Positions 34,991-49,592 of a stretch of 64,000 nt of DNA are shown one piece after another. Source of the DNA: Glycine soja (Eukaryota > Streptophyta > Magnoliopsida > Fabales > Fabaceae); contig NC_041018.1 of assembly GCF_004193775.1 (NCBI RefSeq), positions 33,734,913 through 33,798,912 on the forward strand, read 5' to 3'. The notes beneath the pieces are model-generated. The model had not been told where the DNA came from and did not search any database. It saw only the letters and a program-made list of their open reading frames with translations. Both the position numbers and the translations under genes were made by a program. Every line of letters starts with the position of its first letter. Position 1 is the first letter of the stretch.

Positions 34991-37900
34991 AATAAAGAAC
35001 TAGAAGAGAGCGAAGCTTCAAAGTTTTAAGATATATTAATAATATTATTTAATGTTGTAATAATAGAGACAATAATAAGATCAGATAAGACCAAGTAGAT
35101 TTATGTCAAAATTCAAAATCTGAAGTATTCTAATGTCTACAATGTTTATGTTTCTTAACTGTAATTATTATTTTAAGATAAAATTTAGGTACAGTTTTTT
35201 TTTACATGATTTTATATTACTTCTCTAATTAGAATTATAGCGTATTTAGAACACCTTCTAGTCTTCTACCGTCAATAAATCACGTTTCTAATGCGAAAAA
35301 TGTAAAAATTACAACTAGTAGCATTTATTTTGATGTGAAAAATCACGTATTTGATCTATTAGAACTTCACTCCGATAAATTATGTATTAAAAGGTTTATA
35401 TTAAAGGTTTGTATAAATAAATAAATAAAACTATTGAAATAAAGTTTTAATTTTAATTAAATAATAATGTAAAAACATAAAAACATTGAAGGAAAAGTAT
35501 TTAAGTTTTATCTTTTTAAATATATGTATTTTTTTCTTTAAAAAATAATATATTTATTTAAATGTATTTAGACGCACGCTATATCATATATCATTATATT
35601 ATATGTATATCATTATTTATTTATAGGTGTAACTTATCGATACATAAAATTATTGATTAAAACTTATTTAATAATATTATTTATTTTATTATTTGAAGAA
35701 AAATTGTGAAATAAATGTTAGTGAAATAAAACAATATATGTATTGAATATAGGTGATGGACAATAAGGGTAAACTTTGTTGGAAGTAGATGGATCTTCTC
35801 ATCCTTTATTTGGAATCTTTCGTCAATATTTAAAATATGGGGAAAAAGAAATAAGTGCAGTGATTGGTGCAGATGCTTTTCTATCCAAAATTGAATAATT
35901 GTTGTTTTTCTTATTTTTAATTCTTTTCACCATTCGATGCAGTTCTGGAAATTATTATTTTTAGGAACTTTGGTGAATGAAAGGTGCTGTGCTTGCGGAC
36001 GGATGCAGATATCTCATAATGGGATTGTTTACTTCATTTGCAAATTCGTCCTTTGTTTTATGCCAAATTCTGAGGAAGACAATTTCTTATTTTCTTTGGT
36101 TAAGATTTCTTTTCAATGACTGAAATGCCCTGATGGTAGCCAAATATAATAATATCTTTCAAATTTAATGCAGCCAACGCAACTAATAATTGTTTAAAAT
36201 TTAATGATTATAAACTCAGAAAGTAACACAATCATTTAATCATAATATGTAATATATCGTTCAAATTATTTTTAAATAATTATTTTAACAGTTAATAAAT
36301 TTATTATTCATGATCAATTCTGATTGAAAGATAGTAAATTTTTTTCCATCATCAACATATAACTCTTCTCTTAACTTTGAAGATAAGACAGCCAAAAATA
36401 AGAAATTTTGGACACTTAAAAGTGACTTGTTATAAGTATAACTAAGATGTTCTTGTGCATTTATTTATTAAAAATTCATCCAAACCAAACATAGTATTCA
36501 TGTGATTTAATTTTGTTTGGTTTAAATTTAATAATCTGAATTAAATCAAACCAATCTTTTGTAATTTGGTTTAGTTCAATTTTTACATTTTTTCTAAAAT
36601 ATTTATTCTATTATTTTTTTTACTTTCTTTTCATCTTTTATATTAAATCATATTAAAAATTATCATTAACAATCTACAAAACTAGTTAATATGTCAAACA
36701 TTTTATAATAAAAATCTTGCAAAATTTCTTCATTTTAAACCAAACATATCCTAAAAAAGTTGTCTGAAAAAAAAAGTGGTATACATATGATGCACAAAGA
36801 ATCTAAGTATCATATGAAGATGAGTATAAATATATTGTATTTGGGACCACTAGGATCTAAGTATCATATGATGCACTATTTTTGTTGTATGTATTACTAT
36901 TGTTGGTGAAACCTAGTTCCTTAAGTCAAGTCATCAAAGATGGTGAGTCTAGAGGTGTCGTACCTAAGACCATAGGAAATCCAAGTATGGTGTGTAATAG
37001 TTGTCTATAGGTAATCACATAAGTTGAGAGTGTTTGGTGGACCTTTAGCCTAATGTTGAATAAGTTCGTGGTGACTGACACTAAATGGGCCATGGACTTA
37101 TTCTATAGATATTAAGATAGATAAATTCTTTTTAAGGTTATAGTCCTGGCAGACCTTATCGAAATAAGTCAATATCTATATTCATATATTTTTTTATATA
37201 AAATCACACTTTATTTGCATGGTCAACCGTAGAAATCTCTCAATGGTCAAAGATAAATATTATGTTAAGGGATGTCCTTATGTTGATCACTTGTGCAATT
37301 AAATTTTCATGAAGTAGAGTCTGAATTTGATGATTACAATTACTACTGCATGATAATATGTGATCATTAGACTTGTGATGTTGACTACATAGACGATGAT
37401 TTAATCTTGTAGTGACTACATAGGTGAAGGTGAATCCTATGTAGTGATTAATTAATGAAATGACTATATGCATTTATATGCAACATTTAGTGTGAATGTT
37501 GAAATTATGATGATGATATTTGATGGTTGATTTATAAGGTTGACACTTGATTGTGATTCATGATGATTGTAAACGAGATATTTCTCTTATGTGAGTTGAA
37601 TAATATTGTTAGTTGAATTTTAAACGTCATGTTTTAAAGATTGTAAAGTTTAAATATTTTTTATTTGTTGAATTTTGGATAGTTATTATTTGTGTTGTTC
37701 TTGATGTCAAAACCACGATTAATCACAAACTGTTTATGAACCATGAACTCACCATTTACCAACAAATACAATCATAAATAAAATAAACTCGAGATGTGTG
37801 TTAGAGATATTCTTAAGGACTTATCCATGTAATGTGAAAGCCCCAAGGATTTAATAGATGATACAATCTCTCATCGGAGAAAGGAGAGCCTTTTAATAGT

Positions 37901-39430
37901 TAAAAATTATCATATAATAATATTGTGTAATTAAGATAATTAACTAAAAAATAATGAATAATTATTATATTTAAATGAGGTACTAAAACTAATTTAAATT
38001 AGGAATTGTGGCTAATGAAATGTTAAATATGTATGACAAAAATTGTCATTATATTGGAAAATATTCCAAGTTAAAAATAATAAAGAGCAACCTTTTGAAA
38101 TACACAAAATTTATAACAATTTGTTGTATTTAAATTGTTTCAAATATGATTGTATTTGGAGAGTTTATCCTTGTGTTATGACACAAGTGATTAAATTGTG
38201 ATAATCTCGAACTTTATGTTTGAAAGAATGGATGACTTAGAGGTCATTTTTTCCTTTAGGAGTGTTATAAATGGGCATGCAAAGATGTGAAAACATGATT
38301 CTATCTTTTCCTTTCATTGTTATATTTTCTTTTGTATAGTATTGGATTTGTATGTATATGTATGCCACAATGGTCGCATGGACACCAAAAAATACGATAA
38401 AAATAGGAGTCACCACCATAGTTTATTTAGGAAAACTATGGGAAAATCTTTAAAAGAAAATGGTTTTGAAACCAAATTTTTGGTTGTACCTAATATGGTT
38501 TTACCTCTAATTAAATATACAGGTTTGAATAACTTTAAAATTACTTATTTACTCCTTAAAATAAATCTAGAGTATTTTATTTATTATTTTTAATATGAGA
38601 ATTTTTATGACTATAAAAAAGGGATTATTATTATGTTTTTTTTTATCTTTTCAATTATATATATTTTTTTTTATCTTTTTAGCTAAACAGGAGTGATACT
38701 CTTCCTATGTATCTCCAGATACAATATATCATAATTATATAATTCTTTTGAAAATAATATTTGTGTGCTAATTTTTATCCTATTAATTTATTTTGTTTTA
38801 AAAGTTTTGATGATTATCAAGTTAGAACTACATCCAAAGTAATTAACATTAACTTTTAAATAGTTTTCACAATCACCCAAGAACTAAAGTGGTTATTGAG
38901 AAAATCTATTATTATTATTTCAAACACGTTTACAACTTAAAAGAAAAAAAAACTAACCAAATATTTTAATCCTAAACAAATATAAATCTCATAATCTCCT
39001 GTGATTTACGTTATCAAATCAAAACAAAATTAATGATAAAAAACTTAACAGAATTAAATAAGGAAATAAAACACATTTAAAGTATTATATAAGAAAAACA
39101 CATTTAAATAAGGAAAGATAATATGGAAACGCAAATAATAATAATAATAATAATAATAAAACCCTTAGAATCAGCCACATTAAAAGGGGAAACAAAGACT
39201 CCAAAACACTTGCTTAGCCTAATACATATCAAGCCCGCAAAAACAAAAACAAAAACGGACAAAAGAAGGATTAAAAAATAAATAAATAAAAAGAATTGAA
39301 ATCCCTAATAAATCATAACAACACACAACAGTGAGGACAAAAGAGAAAGATCAGTGGCGCGAAGGGTACGGGGTGACTCGCGGAAGCGATTTTGGGTTCG
39401 ATCGTTTCTCTCTCGGATCTTGGTGATTCG
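34991..39430. other. Long gene-poor interval with faint retrotransposon traces
   Basis: No supported gene. Around 38195-38260 the text GATAATCTCGAACTTTATGTTTGAAAG then GATGACTTAG resembles the 3' part of the solo LTRs (near 3205-3250), so 36900-38350 may be a very old relative. A short AGGAGTCACCACCA near 38405 also looks retroelement-like. An ATA/ATA run is at 39137-39159. Confidence 0.35.
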
Positions 39431-39550
39431 ATGGGTATTACTACTAGGGTAAACACGTTTGTGGTAGTTGTTGAAGGCTTGGTGCACGCGGTGTTTGGTG
39501 TGGTTAGAGAGGAGGGGTTGGTGACTTCGATTACTGATATGGTTATGTGA
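39431..39550 (+). CDS. Unidentified 39-codon frame in a GC-richer island
   Basis: ATG 39431 to TGA 39548-39550 gives a Val/Gly-rich peptide (MGITTRVNTFVVVVEG start). The island 39340-39600 is richer in G and C than both sides and keeps codon-like texture, so it may be a worn exon or a captured fragment. I do not recognise it, and a true gene is not established. Confidence 0.2.
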   Translation: MGITTRVNTFVVVVEGLVHAVFGVVREEGLVTSITDMVM

Positions 39551-40859
39551 GAGTTATTCGCTGAAGCAAATTGAAGACAGAGGTTACGGTAATATGGACT
39601 CTGTCTAGTGGTGATTTGGGTTCTGGAGTGTTCTGTTTGAGGTATTTTGCTTCAATTTTATGTTGGTTTTGGTATGTGATGTTGGCTTGTTGAAAAGCTC
39701 AAACCAATGAGTCATGGAAAAGGTTTGAGATATGTGGTAAGTATGAATGTGTGCTTATTATGTTTTCTTTCTTCATTTTTTCATATTTGCTCAACTAAAC
39801 ATTCTAACTAGTATTTGACCAAAAAAAAAACAGGACAAAATGAACAAATGAAGGAAAAGAAAATGATTGTGGAACAACTACATCAAAATACCATACTCAA
39901 CAAAACTCAAGTAAGCTTAATCATATGAGACAGGTACCTAACTTGACTAACAAACACAAAGACAAGAGTCCAAAGATGTTGGTTTGGAAAAAATGGAAGA
40001 GAAACCTCCTTCACCACTCCTTGCTCCCCCAAATTGAGAGAAAGGATTCTTCGGAAAAAAATAGTCATTGGATTTACGATTAAAAGGAGAAAGAAAATAT
40101 TAATGTTATAAGGATAAATAGTTTTATAAATTTTATGGTTTTATTTCTTTTCAATCAAATTATTTCTATTTTTATCTTATTTCTTTTCTCTTCTCTTCTC
40201 TTCTCTCATTTTTCTTTTTCACAACCAAACAATCCCTAACTTCCTTTCTAGCATATATCTTCCAAATTTATAGTCACCAAAAGTCCTGAAAGGCTCTCAA
40301 ACAAAATTGTTGTGAACCTCCTCTAATGTTAATGAAAATTCAAAATTTTCAAGTATTCAGAAACCAAGTTTCCTTTCTTTGGTTTATTTAGTCTCATTTC
40401 CTTGGTTCATTTGATTTGGTCATGGATGATATGCATGAAGATCAAAATTACAAGAGACTCCAACGATTATACTTTGTGTTGTCATGATCTATTATTCTTT
40501 TTTGTGTTGAGGCAATGCACGGGCAAGCACAACAAAGGTCAAAGTTTGCAATTTGGGCTTTAGTTCTCTAGTGCACCCAAAGCTCGAGGAACAACAACAT
40601 AGCACACCATGAAACTTGTGATTTATCTTGTAGCTTTAGCTTGTTTATTTTCTTTTCATTTTGTTTTCTTTTTCATTTTTTTTGTATTTGTGCATTCTGA
40701 ATGTAATCTTGAACAAAAGAAAAAAAATTATGGACTAGTGGGTTTAAACTAACCTAAACAGCAAAACTAATAGAATAGAAAAGGGTAAAAAAAAGATTAA
40801 CACAAAAAATTTTGTTTTTAATCTAACGGTCAATATGTATTTTTCTTTTAGTTTTTTTT
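39551..40859. other. Gene-free interval
   Basis: AT-rich, with a TTCTCTTCTC run at about 40185-40205. No family or border was recognised. Confidence 0.4.
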
Positions 40860-41272
40860 GGATTAATTAATTTTTTATTCTAAGAATTTTGAATTTTTAG
40901 TTCCTAAATTCTTTTTTAAAAAAATTAGTCCCTAAAGAATTTTCCATTATTATAAATAGTTCTTACTATTAATAATCTCTATTAAGTGTTAAATTATCTA
41001 CTTAAGTAGTCAAGAATTTCACCATAGATTATAGATGAGGAGGATGAATTGTTGTTCCGTGTCACAGATTTTCTCATGGGTGCTAAGAGACTCTTCTCTT
41101 TTCTTTTTGCATTTTAATAACATAATATTATAATAATTTATTTAAATATAATAAAACTTACGTATTAATGGCAGGGATTACATTCTTTAGGGATCAATTT
41201 TAAAAAAAAATAGTTTAGGGACAAAAAATTCAAAATCCCATAATTTTTTAGGAATAACAATTTAACTAATCC
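40860..41272. mobile_element. Inverted-repeat MITE, 413 bp
   Basis: The left end GGATTAATTAATTTTTTATTC and the reverse complement of the right end GGATTAGTTAAATTGTTATTC stay alike for about 80 bp, both running into AATTAGTCCCTAAAGAAT-like text. The flanks are T-runs on both sides, so a 9-bp duplication cannot be told from chance. Most like a MULE MITE. Confidence 0.7.
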
Positions 41273-42383
41273 TTTTTTTATATTTTTTACTTCTTCCCCT
41301 TTTTCTCTCCTTCTTACTCATGTGCTCGTTGTGCACCACCACGAAAAGCAATTTCCTACTCTATCCCCTCTCTCCTCACTTTTTTCATTTTCGTTTTTCT
41401 TCTCCTACTTTCCTACCTCACGACTAGAGATAGTAACCACAGCAGCGACACCACCATTAACCGCTGCCCACCATATAAATCTGAACACAAAACTAGGCCA
41501 TATTCTAAGTCAAAACATGCATATACCAGCCAGATTAGAATATTATACATCAATAAACAATTGAGATTGCAAAACAAAAATAATGTTCTCAATCAACATT
41601 TGATTAAACTAAAATCCATAATAAAAAGTGTTTTCTTCATTAAAAAAAAAGCGCGTAATGGTCAAAATCAAACCTAAGATACATCAAAACAAACTCCAAT
41701 CTAAGAAACCAATACATAAATCAACAACAAAATGCACGTGGAAAATCCATATCAGTTTTAAATTTTTTGTAAGATATGTGTTTTTGCCGGAGACGATGCA
41801 ACGATGACCATCATTTCTTGCTAGTGATCTAGGGGTTTAGGTTCTTGCAATAAAGATCAAAGAAGCACACTCTTCACTTCTTCATTGGAGTCGACTCGTG
41901 ACCATCGCCAGAGTTGGCGTCAATGTTGATGAACTATGGGTGGACAGGATTGCGACAGACAAAATCATGGTGGATTGTGGCGTGGGTGGGGTGGAGGATT
42001 TCGCCGGAGTGGGTGGGTGGAGGTGCGATGTTGATTAATTAAAATGGGATCCCGATTAAGATCAGTTTGTTACAGTCAATCTGTACCTTTCATTTTTACA
42101 AGTTTATATTCAACAATTGAAAATATTTTCGCATGGTACAAGACCTATTCAATTGAGGCACGCTAGAAGCCGCCACATGTTGAGTAGTTCCAACGTCGTA
42201 TCTTTTGATAATATGTTAATGTGTCATAGGACACATAATTTTGTTCAACTGATTTCAAGCACATGGTGTTTTAACTTAAAGTTGTGAGTTTTAGTTTTTT
42301 TTTTAAATACAAAAAGTTTTCAAGTATTTACATAAATAAATTAATTGAAGAGTTTAAAATAAATTCTTCCGCTTATTAATTTC
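41273..42383. other. Gene-free interval with a GC-richer patch
   Basis: 41760-42050 is richer in G and C (GGTGGG repeats) and looks gene-derived, but I see no frame longer than a few tens of codons and no known motif. Confidence 0.35.
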
Positions 42384-43160
42384 TTAATTATCGTATAGTG
42401 ATGGTGAGTTGTTACAATTAGAACAATCAATAAGATAAATTACTCTATCAACTAAATGATAAATTGTTGATTTTCCTGAAATTGAAAATAATATGCATAA
42501 CTCAAAAAGTGTAGAAATATATTGAAATTCATAAAGCTTTAAAACATCAAGCTCATAAAATCGCAATTAATCTTCAAGTGAACATTTTCTTAATCAATGA
42601 AACTCTCTAGATAATGTTTTGCATCTAAATTACATGTCATCACCATTGAAAGGTTTAAAAGCATCCTTAGGACTTAAAGTTAAGCCACAAAGGAGTAATT
42701 CAACACTCTAATCACAAATCTTGTTATTCAACTCTTGTAAATGAAAGTTTATGACAATTGTAAATATGTCATGTTTAAAATAATCATTCACCTTGCAAAA
42801 AATGTCATTCTTTGTATGATCGAACTTATCTCAAGCTCATAAAATTAGTATACTAATAAGAAATACCACTAACATTGCTAACAAAAAAGGTTGTGGTATT
42901 CTCGAGTAGTTGCTCTCATCCATCATTTCTTAACTTTTGAAGTAATAATTTTATTGTTGAAACAAGATGTATAGTATTTACAATATCTTGATATTGTTGT
43001 GGCAAACTTTACATAAAACATAGGTTATTTCCATAATTTGGTTCATCAAGTGCATCAAAACAAATACAAATGAAGTCAATGTTAAGATCTACCTCAACAT
43101 CACTCCTTTGAAAGTAATTTGTCTCTCCTTCAAAAATACTATTAAAAAAAGTGCATGCAT
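42384..43160 (-). pseudogene. Eroded hAT transposase (GTF2/zf-MYM-like type)
   Basis: On minus, pieces in three frames follow the order of hAT transposases with a DUF4371-like core: PQQYQDIVNTIHLVSTIKLL, LQKLRNDGWE, then LNFKS/AFKPF-like text, and at 42566-42384 an open frame of 60 codons with YHLVDRVIYLI, from the dimerisation domain at the C-terminus. Many stops and frameshifts make it long dead. No ends or target duplication were found. Confidence 0.7.
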
Positions 43161-46100
43161 GGTGTTGGATACATTCTTAACAAATTATATATTGAATCTA
43201 AATGAAAACTCCATTGAATATCTCTAACTCTTCGTAAGGAAGCAATTTTATTTCCTCCTTTTTTTTTGTCTCAATTTCATTATTGGAAATCATATTTTGA
43301 ATTTTCATAGCTTGGACATCTTGAAACTCATCATGTCACTTAGAAGAACTAACAACAACATTTATAATAAATGTCAAATTTATAAAAAATTGATGAACAT
43401 GCTTAAGGTTGTGTTTGATAAAGGGAGAAAACATTGAGGGAGGAGAACTAGGTAGGTGAGAAAATAAAAATAAATATGTGAGAAATAAAATAGAAATAGG
43501 TAAGAAATCTTCAAATTAAAGTGGTTTAATATGTAAAAAAAAAAGAGAAAAAAAGAAAGGAGATTACATTGGAAGTACTTTAATACCCTTTTTGTGTTTT
43601 ATTTTTCTCTAATTCCAAGTTCAGGCAAAACAATAAATTTGTGTAAACAATGCAAATTTCCTCAACTTTCTCACTAGTTGAGAGGTGATTTATTGTGACA
43701 CGAGACCCATCAAATTATTTGAATATTTCATTCCTAATTGATAGTTGTCAAACCAAATAAATGCTTTAAACTTGATATTTTGTGTCATTCTCTTCTTTTC
43801 TATGGGAGATTGTCCTAAACACACCGTAAGACTTGTATTTTTACTAATATGTGAATAAGAGATTGAATAATTAAAAAGACCAAAATTAATTTAATTTTAA
43901 TGTTAAAATATTTATTAAGAATTTGTGGTTATATTTTGTGTGTATTTTTATAGAAATTCAAGGTAGTGGTAATATAGAAGTACATAGTAAAATAGCTAAT
44001 AGACAAAGTTGAAGCGGGAGACTTTACTTATAATTATAATTAGATTGAAGTGATGATAAAGTGGTTTTCTCACTTTATGTATCGAAATGAAGTAAAAAAA
44101 AAAAAAACTATAATCTAACTAAGCTAGAGAACCCAGACTATAGTATATGTTGGAATTGATTGTCTAACACTTATATGAGACTATTTCATTATCCTCAAAG
44201 ACACATGAGAGACCTTATATTCATTCTAAATTTAATTTTAGGTCACATAATTTCAATTAGTTAATAAATAGTTAAGTTGAGATTTCTTTCTGTATTCTCT
44301 ATCAATATACACAATATCTTTTTATTTTCTCTAGAAAGGATAGATTCCACAAAGTTCTATCTTTTCCACTTAACTAAGTTGTCTCATTCCAACTAAACTC
44401 ATTCCAAAATATCTAAACTAATTAACTAGATGTACATGCTAAATACACCTTTAATTCTACACTTACCAAGGCATTGTACTTGTGTTTTCTCTAATCAAAT
44501 CATGTTCCCCTTTCTCCTATATATTAGCCGAAGATCACACCTACGGAGAGACAACAAAATTTGAATTTCCAACTATTTATTGAATAAGTATTAGCCTAAT
44601 TTATCATTTACTATTTTACCCTCACTTTTACCTTTAACCTAGGGATAGTTTTTTCACAAAAACACACATATTTCTCTAATTTGGATGTGCGCTTCAACCA
44701 CACACTTCATTCCACTCATTTGCAAACTCTAAGTGTTGAGAGATGAAGAGAAAGGAGAAGGGTAAATAGAAAATCCTAACTCCTAGCTTCATTTGCCATA
44801 AATCAACACAAACTTTTCATAATAAATTCAAAGAAAGTATCTCACTTTTTTATTTCTTTTGTTTCCAAATCTAACTTAAGAATAAATGTAAGCTGGTACA
44901 TCTATATAAATTATTCCCTCTTGACCAAAGCATATCACTTTAAATTATAAGTGTATTGTGGCAGTCGCTGCTAGTTGTTGACTAGAAGATAAAATAGTGT
45001 ATATTTCAGTTATCATAAAAAAATTGCATAAATCGTTCATAAATAGTTGAAGAAAAGATGTAAAGAAAAAAGGAGTAAAAAGTTTGAAAACTTTTGAGTT
45101 ATCACTCGGTTTGGTTTTGGCCTGATACTAAGTTTCGCTCCTTCATTTTGGTTTCAAAGAACTAAAATTGTTTGAAAATTCTTGAGTTATCACTCAGTTT
45201 GGGTCACTTTGCAAGTTAAAGGCCCTGTAGGCACTTCAAAATTGGGAGATGCTATTGGCACTGCCAATGTAGGAAAACTTGAAGGATAAAATGGTCATTT
45301 ACCAAAAAAAGGCTTGGTAGCGCAGATAGCAATTTTGGTAGTGGTACCTTAAAATTTAAACCAGCCACACGAAAGCTTCTTTTCGTTTCAAGAATAAATT
45401 AAACAGAGAGGCTTTTATTTCCTGCACAACATTTTTGTTACCTGCACCCCATAGGAAACTTGAATGGAAAAATGTCCTTCCCTTCCCCCACCAAACCTCC
45501 TGCCACCCAACATCAAACACCACCGTACCCAACGCTGCATCGCCACCTCACTTTGGAATTATGTTAATATAGTTCCAAAAAAGAATTTTCGGAATGGGTA
45601 TTGTTTTTCAAAAAAAACTTTTCCATAATTATGTTACATAATTCCAGAAAATATTTTCTGAAAACAACATTCATGTTTGCATGGTGGTGGTATTTGCATG
45701 GTGTTGTTTGCCTGGTGTTGGGTGATTGTGGTGGTGATGTTTGGGTTTGGAGGTGGTATTGGGTGGTTGGGTGGAGAGGCATGAGATATTTTTGTCCGTT
45801 TGGGTCTTTTTGTGGGGGCAGGAAGTAATTTTCAAGTTCTAAAAGAAAATGCTTCTCTTTCTAGGCTTCCCCCTCTTTTCTGGCCCATTAGGCACTTGCT
45901 CTCTTTATATTATTTTTCTTTTTTACGTTTTTCTCCGCTTCTAAGAGCTAAAGACACATTCTTAACAACAACAAAAATTATACCTTAACATCCAAACTGA
46001 AAAAAGACATTCTTTTTTGTTTACAAAAAGATATATTAATCTGAACATATTGATGATAATGCTTAAGGAAATTATCGACAAGCATAATTGAACAGATTGA

Positions 46101-49100
46101 TGATATTAAATGTTACACTTTTCAATAAAAGTATTTTACTTTTAATTTCTTAATCACTGTTCTTAAGATAATAGTTAACAAAATCATCTGAAGTAATACT
46201 ATCTCCCTTTCTTTTTATCTATCATTTTCAAACTTCAAGATAGCTTTAATTATTATTTTCTCAAGTATACTCATAATAACAAGGAGAGAAAAACAATATG
46301 AAATGCTGAGCCTAGGAGCATGTGGATTAATTGACTTAGGATTAGTGTAGCTTAACTAACAGTATTAAATTTGAGTTTTTAATATATAATTATATTATCT
46401 ATTCGAAAGAAAAACTTTATTGTTAATAATGATTTTATCTAACTCCAGTAAAATAGTCTCTTCCAGAGGAAATTAATGGTCTATACCAAAAAAATATTAT
46501 GAAATGTTGAAATAATAAATAAGAGAAATAAAAGACATTATTAAGCAAATTACAAATAATTTTAGTATAAACGAGAATATTAATTACTTTTATTTATCTA
46601 TGTATCACACTCTTAAACAATAAATACAAAAATGGAAGCTATTTTATGAGATTTTTTATTGTAACTATAGACACAATGATGAATGCACTTCATTAAATTC
46701 TTTAAATCACTTTAAAAAAGAAGAATGTTAATATCAACTCTTAGATTTGATTCTAAAGTTCTACAAATAGCAAGTTTTTCATTGAAAAAAACATTTATCA
46801 TCTAAAAGATAGAAAAGTGCAATAAATGTCATTCGTTTTTAAAAATAACTTATCATTCTGATTTCCATTGTCTGCATTATACATTATTTTTAGATTGTCC
46901 CCATCATATATTGAAAAACCATAAACTTGATTATTTTAATAAATAAATAATAAAAAAATATTTCTAATTTCTTATTGTAACTTAATTAAATATAAAGTTA
47001 GAAAAATCGTTAGCTCAATTGGTTGAGTATAATCTGTAAGTTATTATAAATTATTCATATTTTTAATTTCTACAAATAAAAAAAATACTATCTTCTTTCA
47101 TATTGTTGATTTTATTGACCTAAAAGCTTACTGAAAACATCTTTATAAGAGAATAAAAAAGTATATTTACAAAAGACGAGAAGAGAAAAGACGTTGAAAA
47201 GCTTTAGGATGGCACGAGTTCTTCTGTCCGAAACATTCTTTGCAATAATGAACAAATAATAATTGAACCGTCATTGGAATTTCGACCAAATACAATAATA
47301 ATTTAAACAATAATAATAATTTTGGTACAAATTTGAGAGAGGTGAAGAGTACTACTACACAGAATTGAGCAGTGAGGTGAGAAGAACAAGTACGTTGGCA
47401 ATTGGGGTGGTAGAGTGAGAAGAGAAGAGAGGCTACAGAAAGGAGGTCACGAAAGGTGGCATTGACAAGTCTTTCTCTTTTGCTGTAACATATAATCTCC
47501 ATGTGTTGTTTGTGTCAGCTTAACCCAAGCTGCTGCAAAAGCAACATGCCACTGAGATCAAGTGGGGCCCAGCTTCAGAGACAGAATTTTATAGAGAAAA
47601 AGTTCTCTTCTTCCACCACTTGAAAAAAAATTAAAAAAACATATATGACTAGCCATGTCCTTATTATGTGAGGGCAGAAAGGGTTCGAGAGGGACCCTTC
47701 CTTATTCCCATGTCATTGCCCTCATCATCACTGCCCCAAAACATAACAAAAACAAAATTGTGTTTTCATAAATATACCCGTAAGGAGTTTTTGTTAAATA
47801 ACATAAGTTATTATTATAATGTTAGAGGAAGAATTCGAATAAACAACATCTTCCTTTTTCTCTCTTCAAACACTTAAATTCTCATTTTTAATCATTAAAA
47901 TAACACAAGTATCTTATTATCTTATATAAAAATCAATTCTATTTAAGTCAAATAAAAACGATAAATTAACATAATTATATATTCAAAATTTGAACTTAAA
48001 ATCACTAGTTGATATGGTAAAAAAAATATTGTCAAAAATTAAAAAACAAGTTAATATGGTCTCAATTGTAGTTACAATACAATTGCAAAGACTCTAAAAG
48101 CCTTATAATGTATTTAGATTGAAAAAAATATGGATGATAAATCATTTTCAATTCTCTTGTTTGGTAAAAGAAAATGTTATGGATGTATTTTTTTACGGGA
48201 AAACTCAGATTTGAGTACATGAAAAAAAACACACAATTAAAAAGAAAAAATTTATTATAAATGATCAGGTTCTCTAGTTAGCATAAATTCATCATGAATG
48301 AAGTTATTTAACTTTAAAAATTAATACAAGCAACTTATTGGAGTTACTCTAAAAAGTTTTTTTTTTAATTTTATTTTAATATATATAAGTAGAGTTACTC
48401 TAAACAGTTAAGGGTGCAGAAGAGTGAGAGAAAAAAGTGTTATGAGTTTGAAATGATTATTAAATAGTGAATCTAAAAAATTGGAGGATAAGGTTTTGTT
48501 TGTTTTTTATGAATGGTTACACAGAATAACAGTTGATATGGCATGTAGAAGCAGCTAGGTAGCACATGCATACAAGAAAAATGCTTAATGCTATTTGTTA
48601 TGGCATGCATTCCGTTTCTGTCCTCACCATCAGTCTCCCATCTGATTCTGATCTGATATGATCAGTACCCATGCATGCCATGCCATGCCAATCTTTACTT
48701 TGCATAGATACGCCCCCTGTTCTTATACGCATCGAACTCTGCAGCTACCATTTTATTCATTTCACACACACCACCAGCGCGTGTAATTGTCACCACTCAC
48801 TCTTTTGTTTTTGATTTTTTTTTTAAGATTAGAGACTCTAGTCTCCCTCAACCCACTAGATTAAAAATTAAATTTAACTTAATTATTGCTATTCAAGTAA
48901 ATTTTACATGTAACTCTTAGATTTTTAGAAATTTTTAGATTTTTAGAATGTCAGTTTAGGCTTCATTCAACTTCAAAAGTTAGCTTAATGGGTGAATGTT
49001 ATCTTTCACTTATCTATTCTAACTTGATTTTATTTTTAGCTGATATGGAACTTAAATTTTTTTTTTCGATACATCCTCTCACGTCCAACACTTCTTGAGT

Positions 49101-49478
49101 TTGATGTGTGAATAATAATAATTGGTGATCCTTTGAATTAATATTGGATATGCTCTTATATCATGATAGAATTCAAGGTATGGAGATGGAAATAAGAAAA
49201 AAAAACTCAATATTATTTTGAATAATGCTCAAACGAGCAAATCGCATCTTTAGATGAATACATTGAGTTTTATATGACTAATGCGCTAATAAGCTGTTAC
49301 ATAATTGATTACAAGAGTAATTAATTTGTAATTAATTAACTAAGGCTAATAACACTAATAATCTATATCTATAATAATATCAATCTATATATATAATAAT
49401 ATCGAGAATTAAACATGCATATTTTCTTACTAAATATATCATTCTCATAACTTATGAACACAATATATCTTTACACTT
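43161..49478. other. Long gene-poor interval
   Basis: No supported gene in about 6.3 kb. Seen: a direct repeat of TTGAGTTATCACTCGGTTTGG at about 45096 and 45182 (86 bp apart), a palindrome-rich patch near 45555-45665, a G/T-rich coding-like patch at 45670-45830, and a minus frame of 111 codons at 47502-47167 with no known domain. CATGCATG and CATGCCATGCC motifs lie near 48670-48690. Confidence 0.4.
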
Positions 49479-49592
49479 GTCACCATCAAGGTCGTGTAAA
49501 GACATTTTGGGACCTAAGGCAAAAATGTTAAAGAGGTTTTTTTTTACAAAAATTTTAAAGAGACTTAGTATATTATATAAAAATATCAATTT

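Noticed and set aside
47006..47045. TTAGCTCAATTGGTTGAG, like a tRNA/SINE A-box
   Set aside because: No B-box, no cloverleaf and no tail follow, so neither a tRNA nor a SINE is supported.
47167..47502. 111-codon minus-strand frame
   Set aside because: No known domain, no splice partners and an amino-acid make-up typical of T-rich DNA; could be a leader but not supported.
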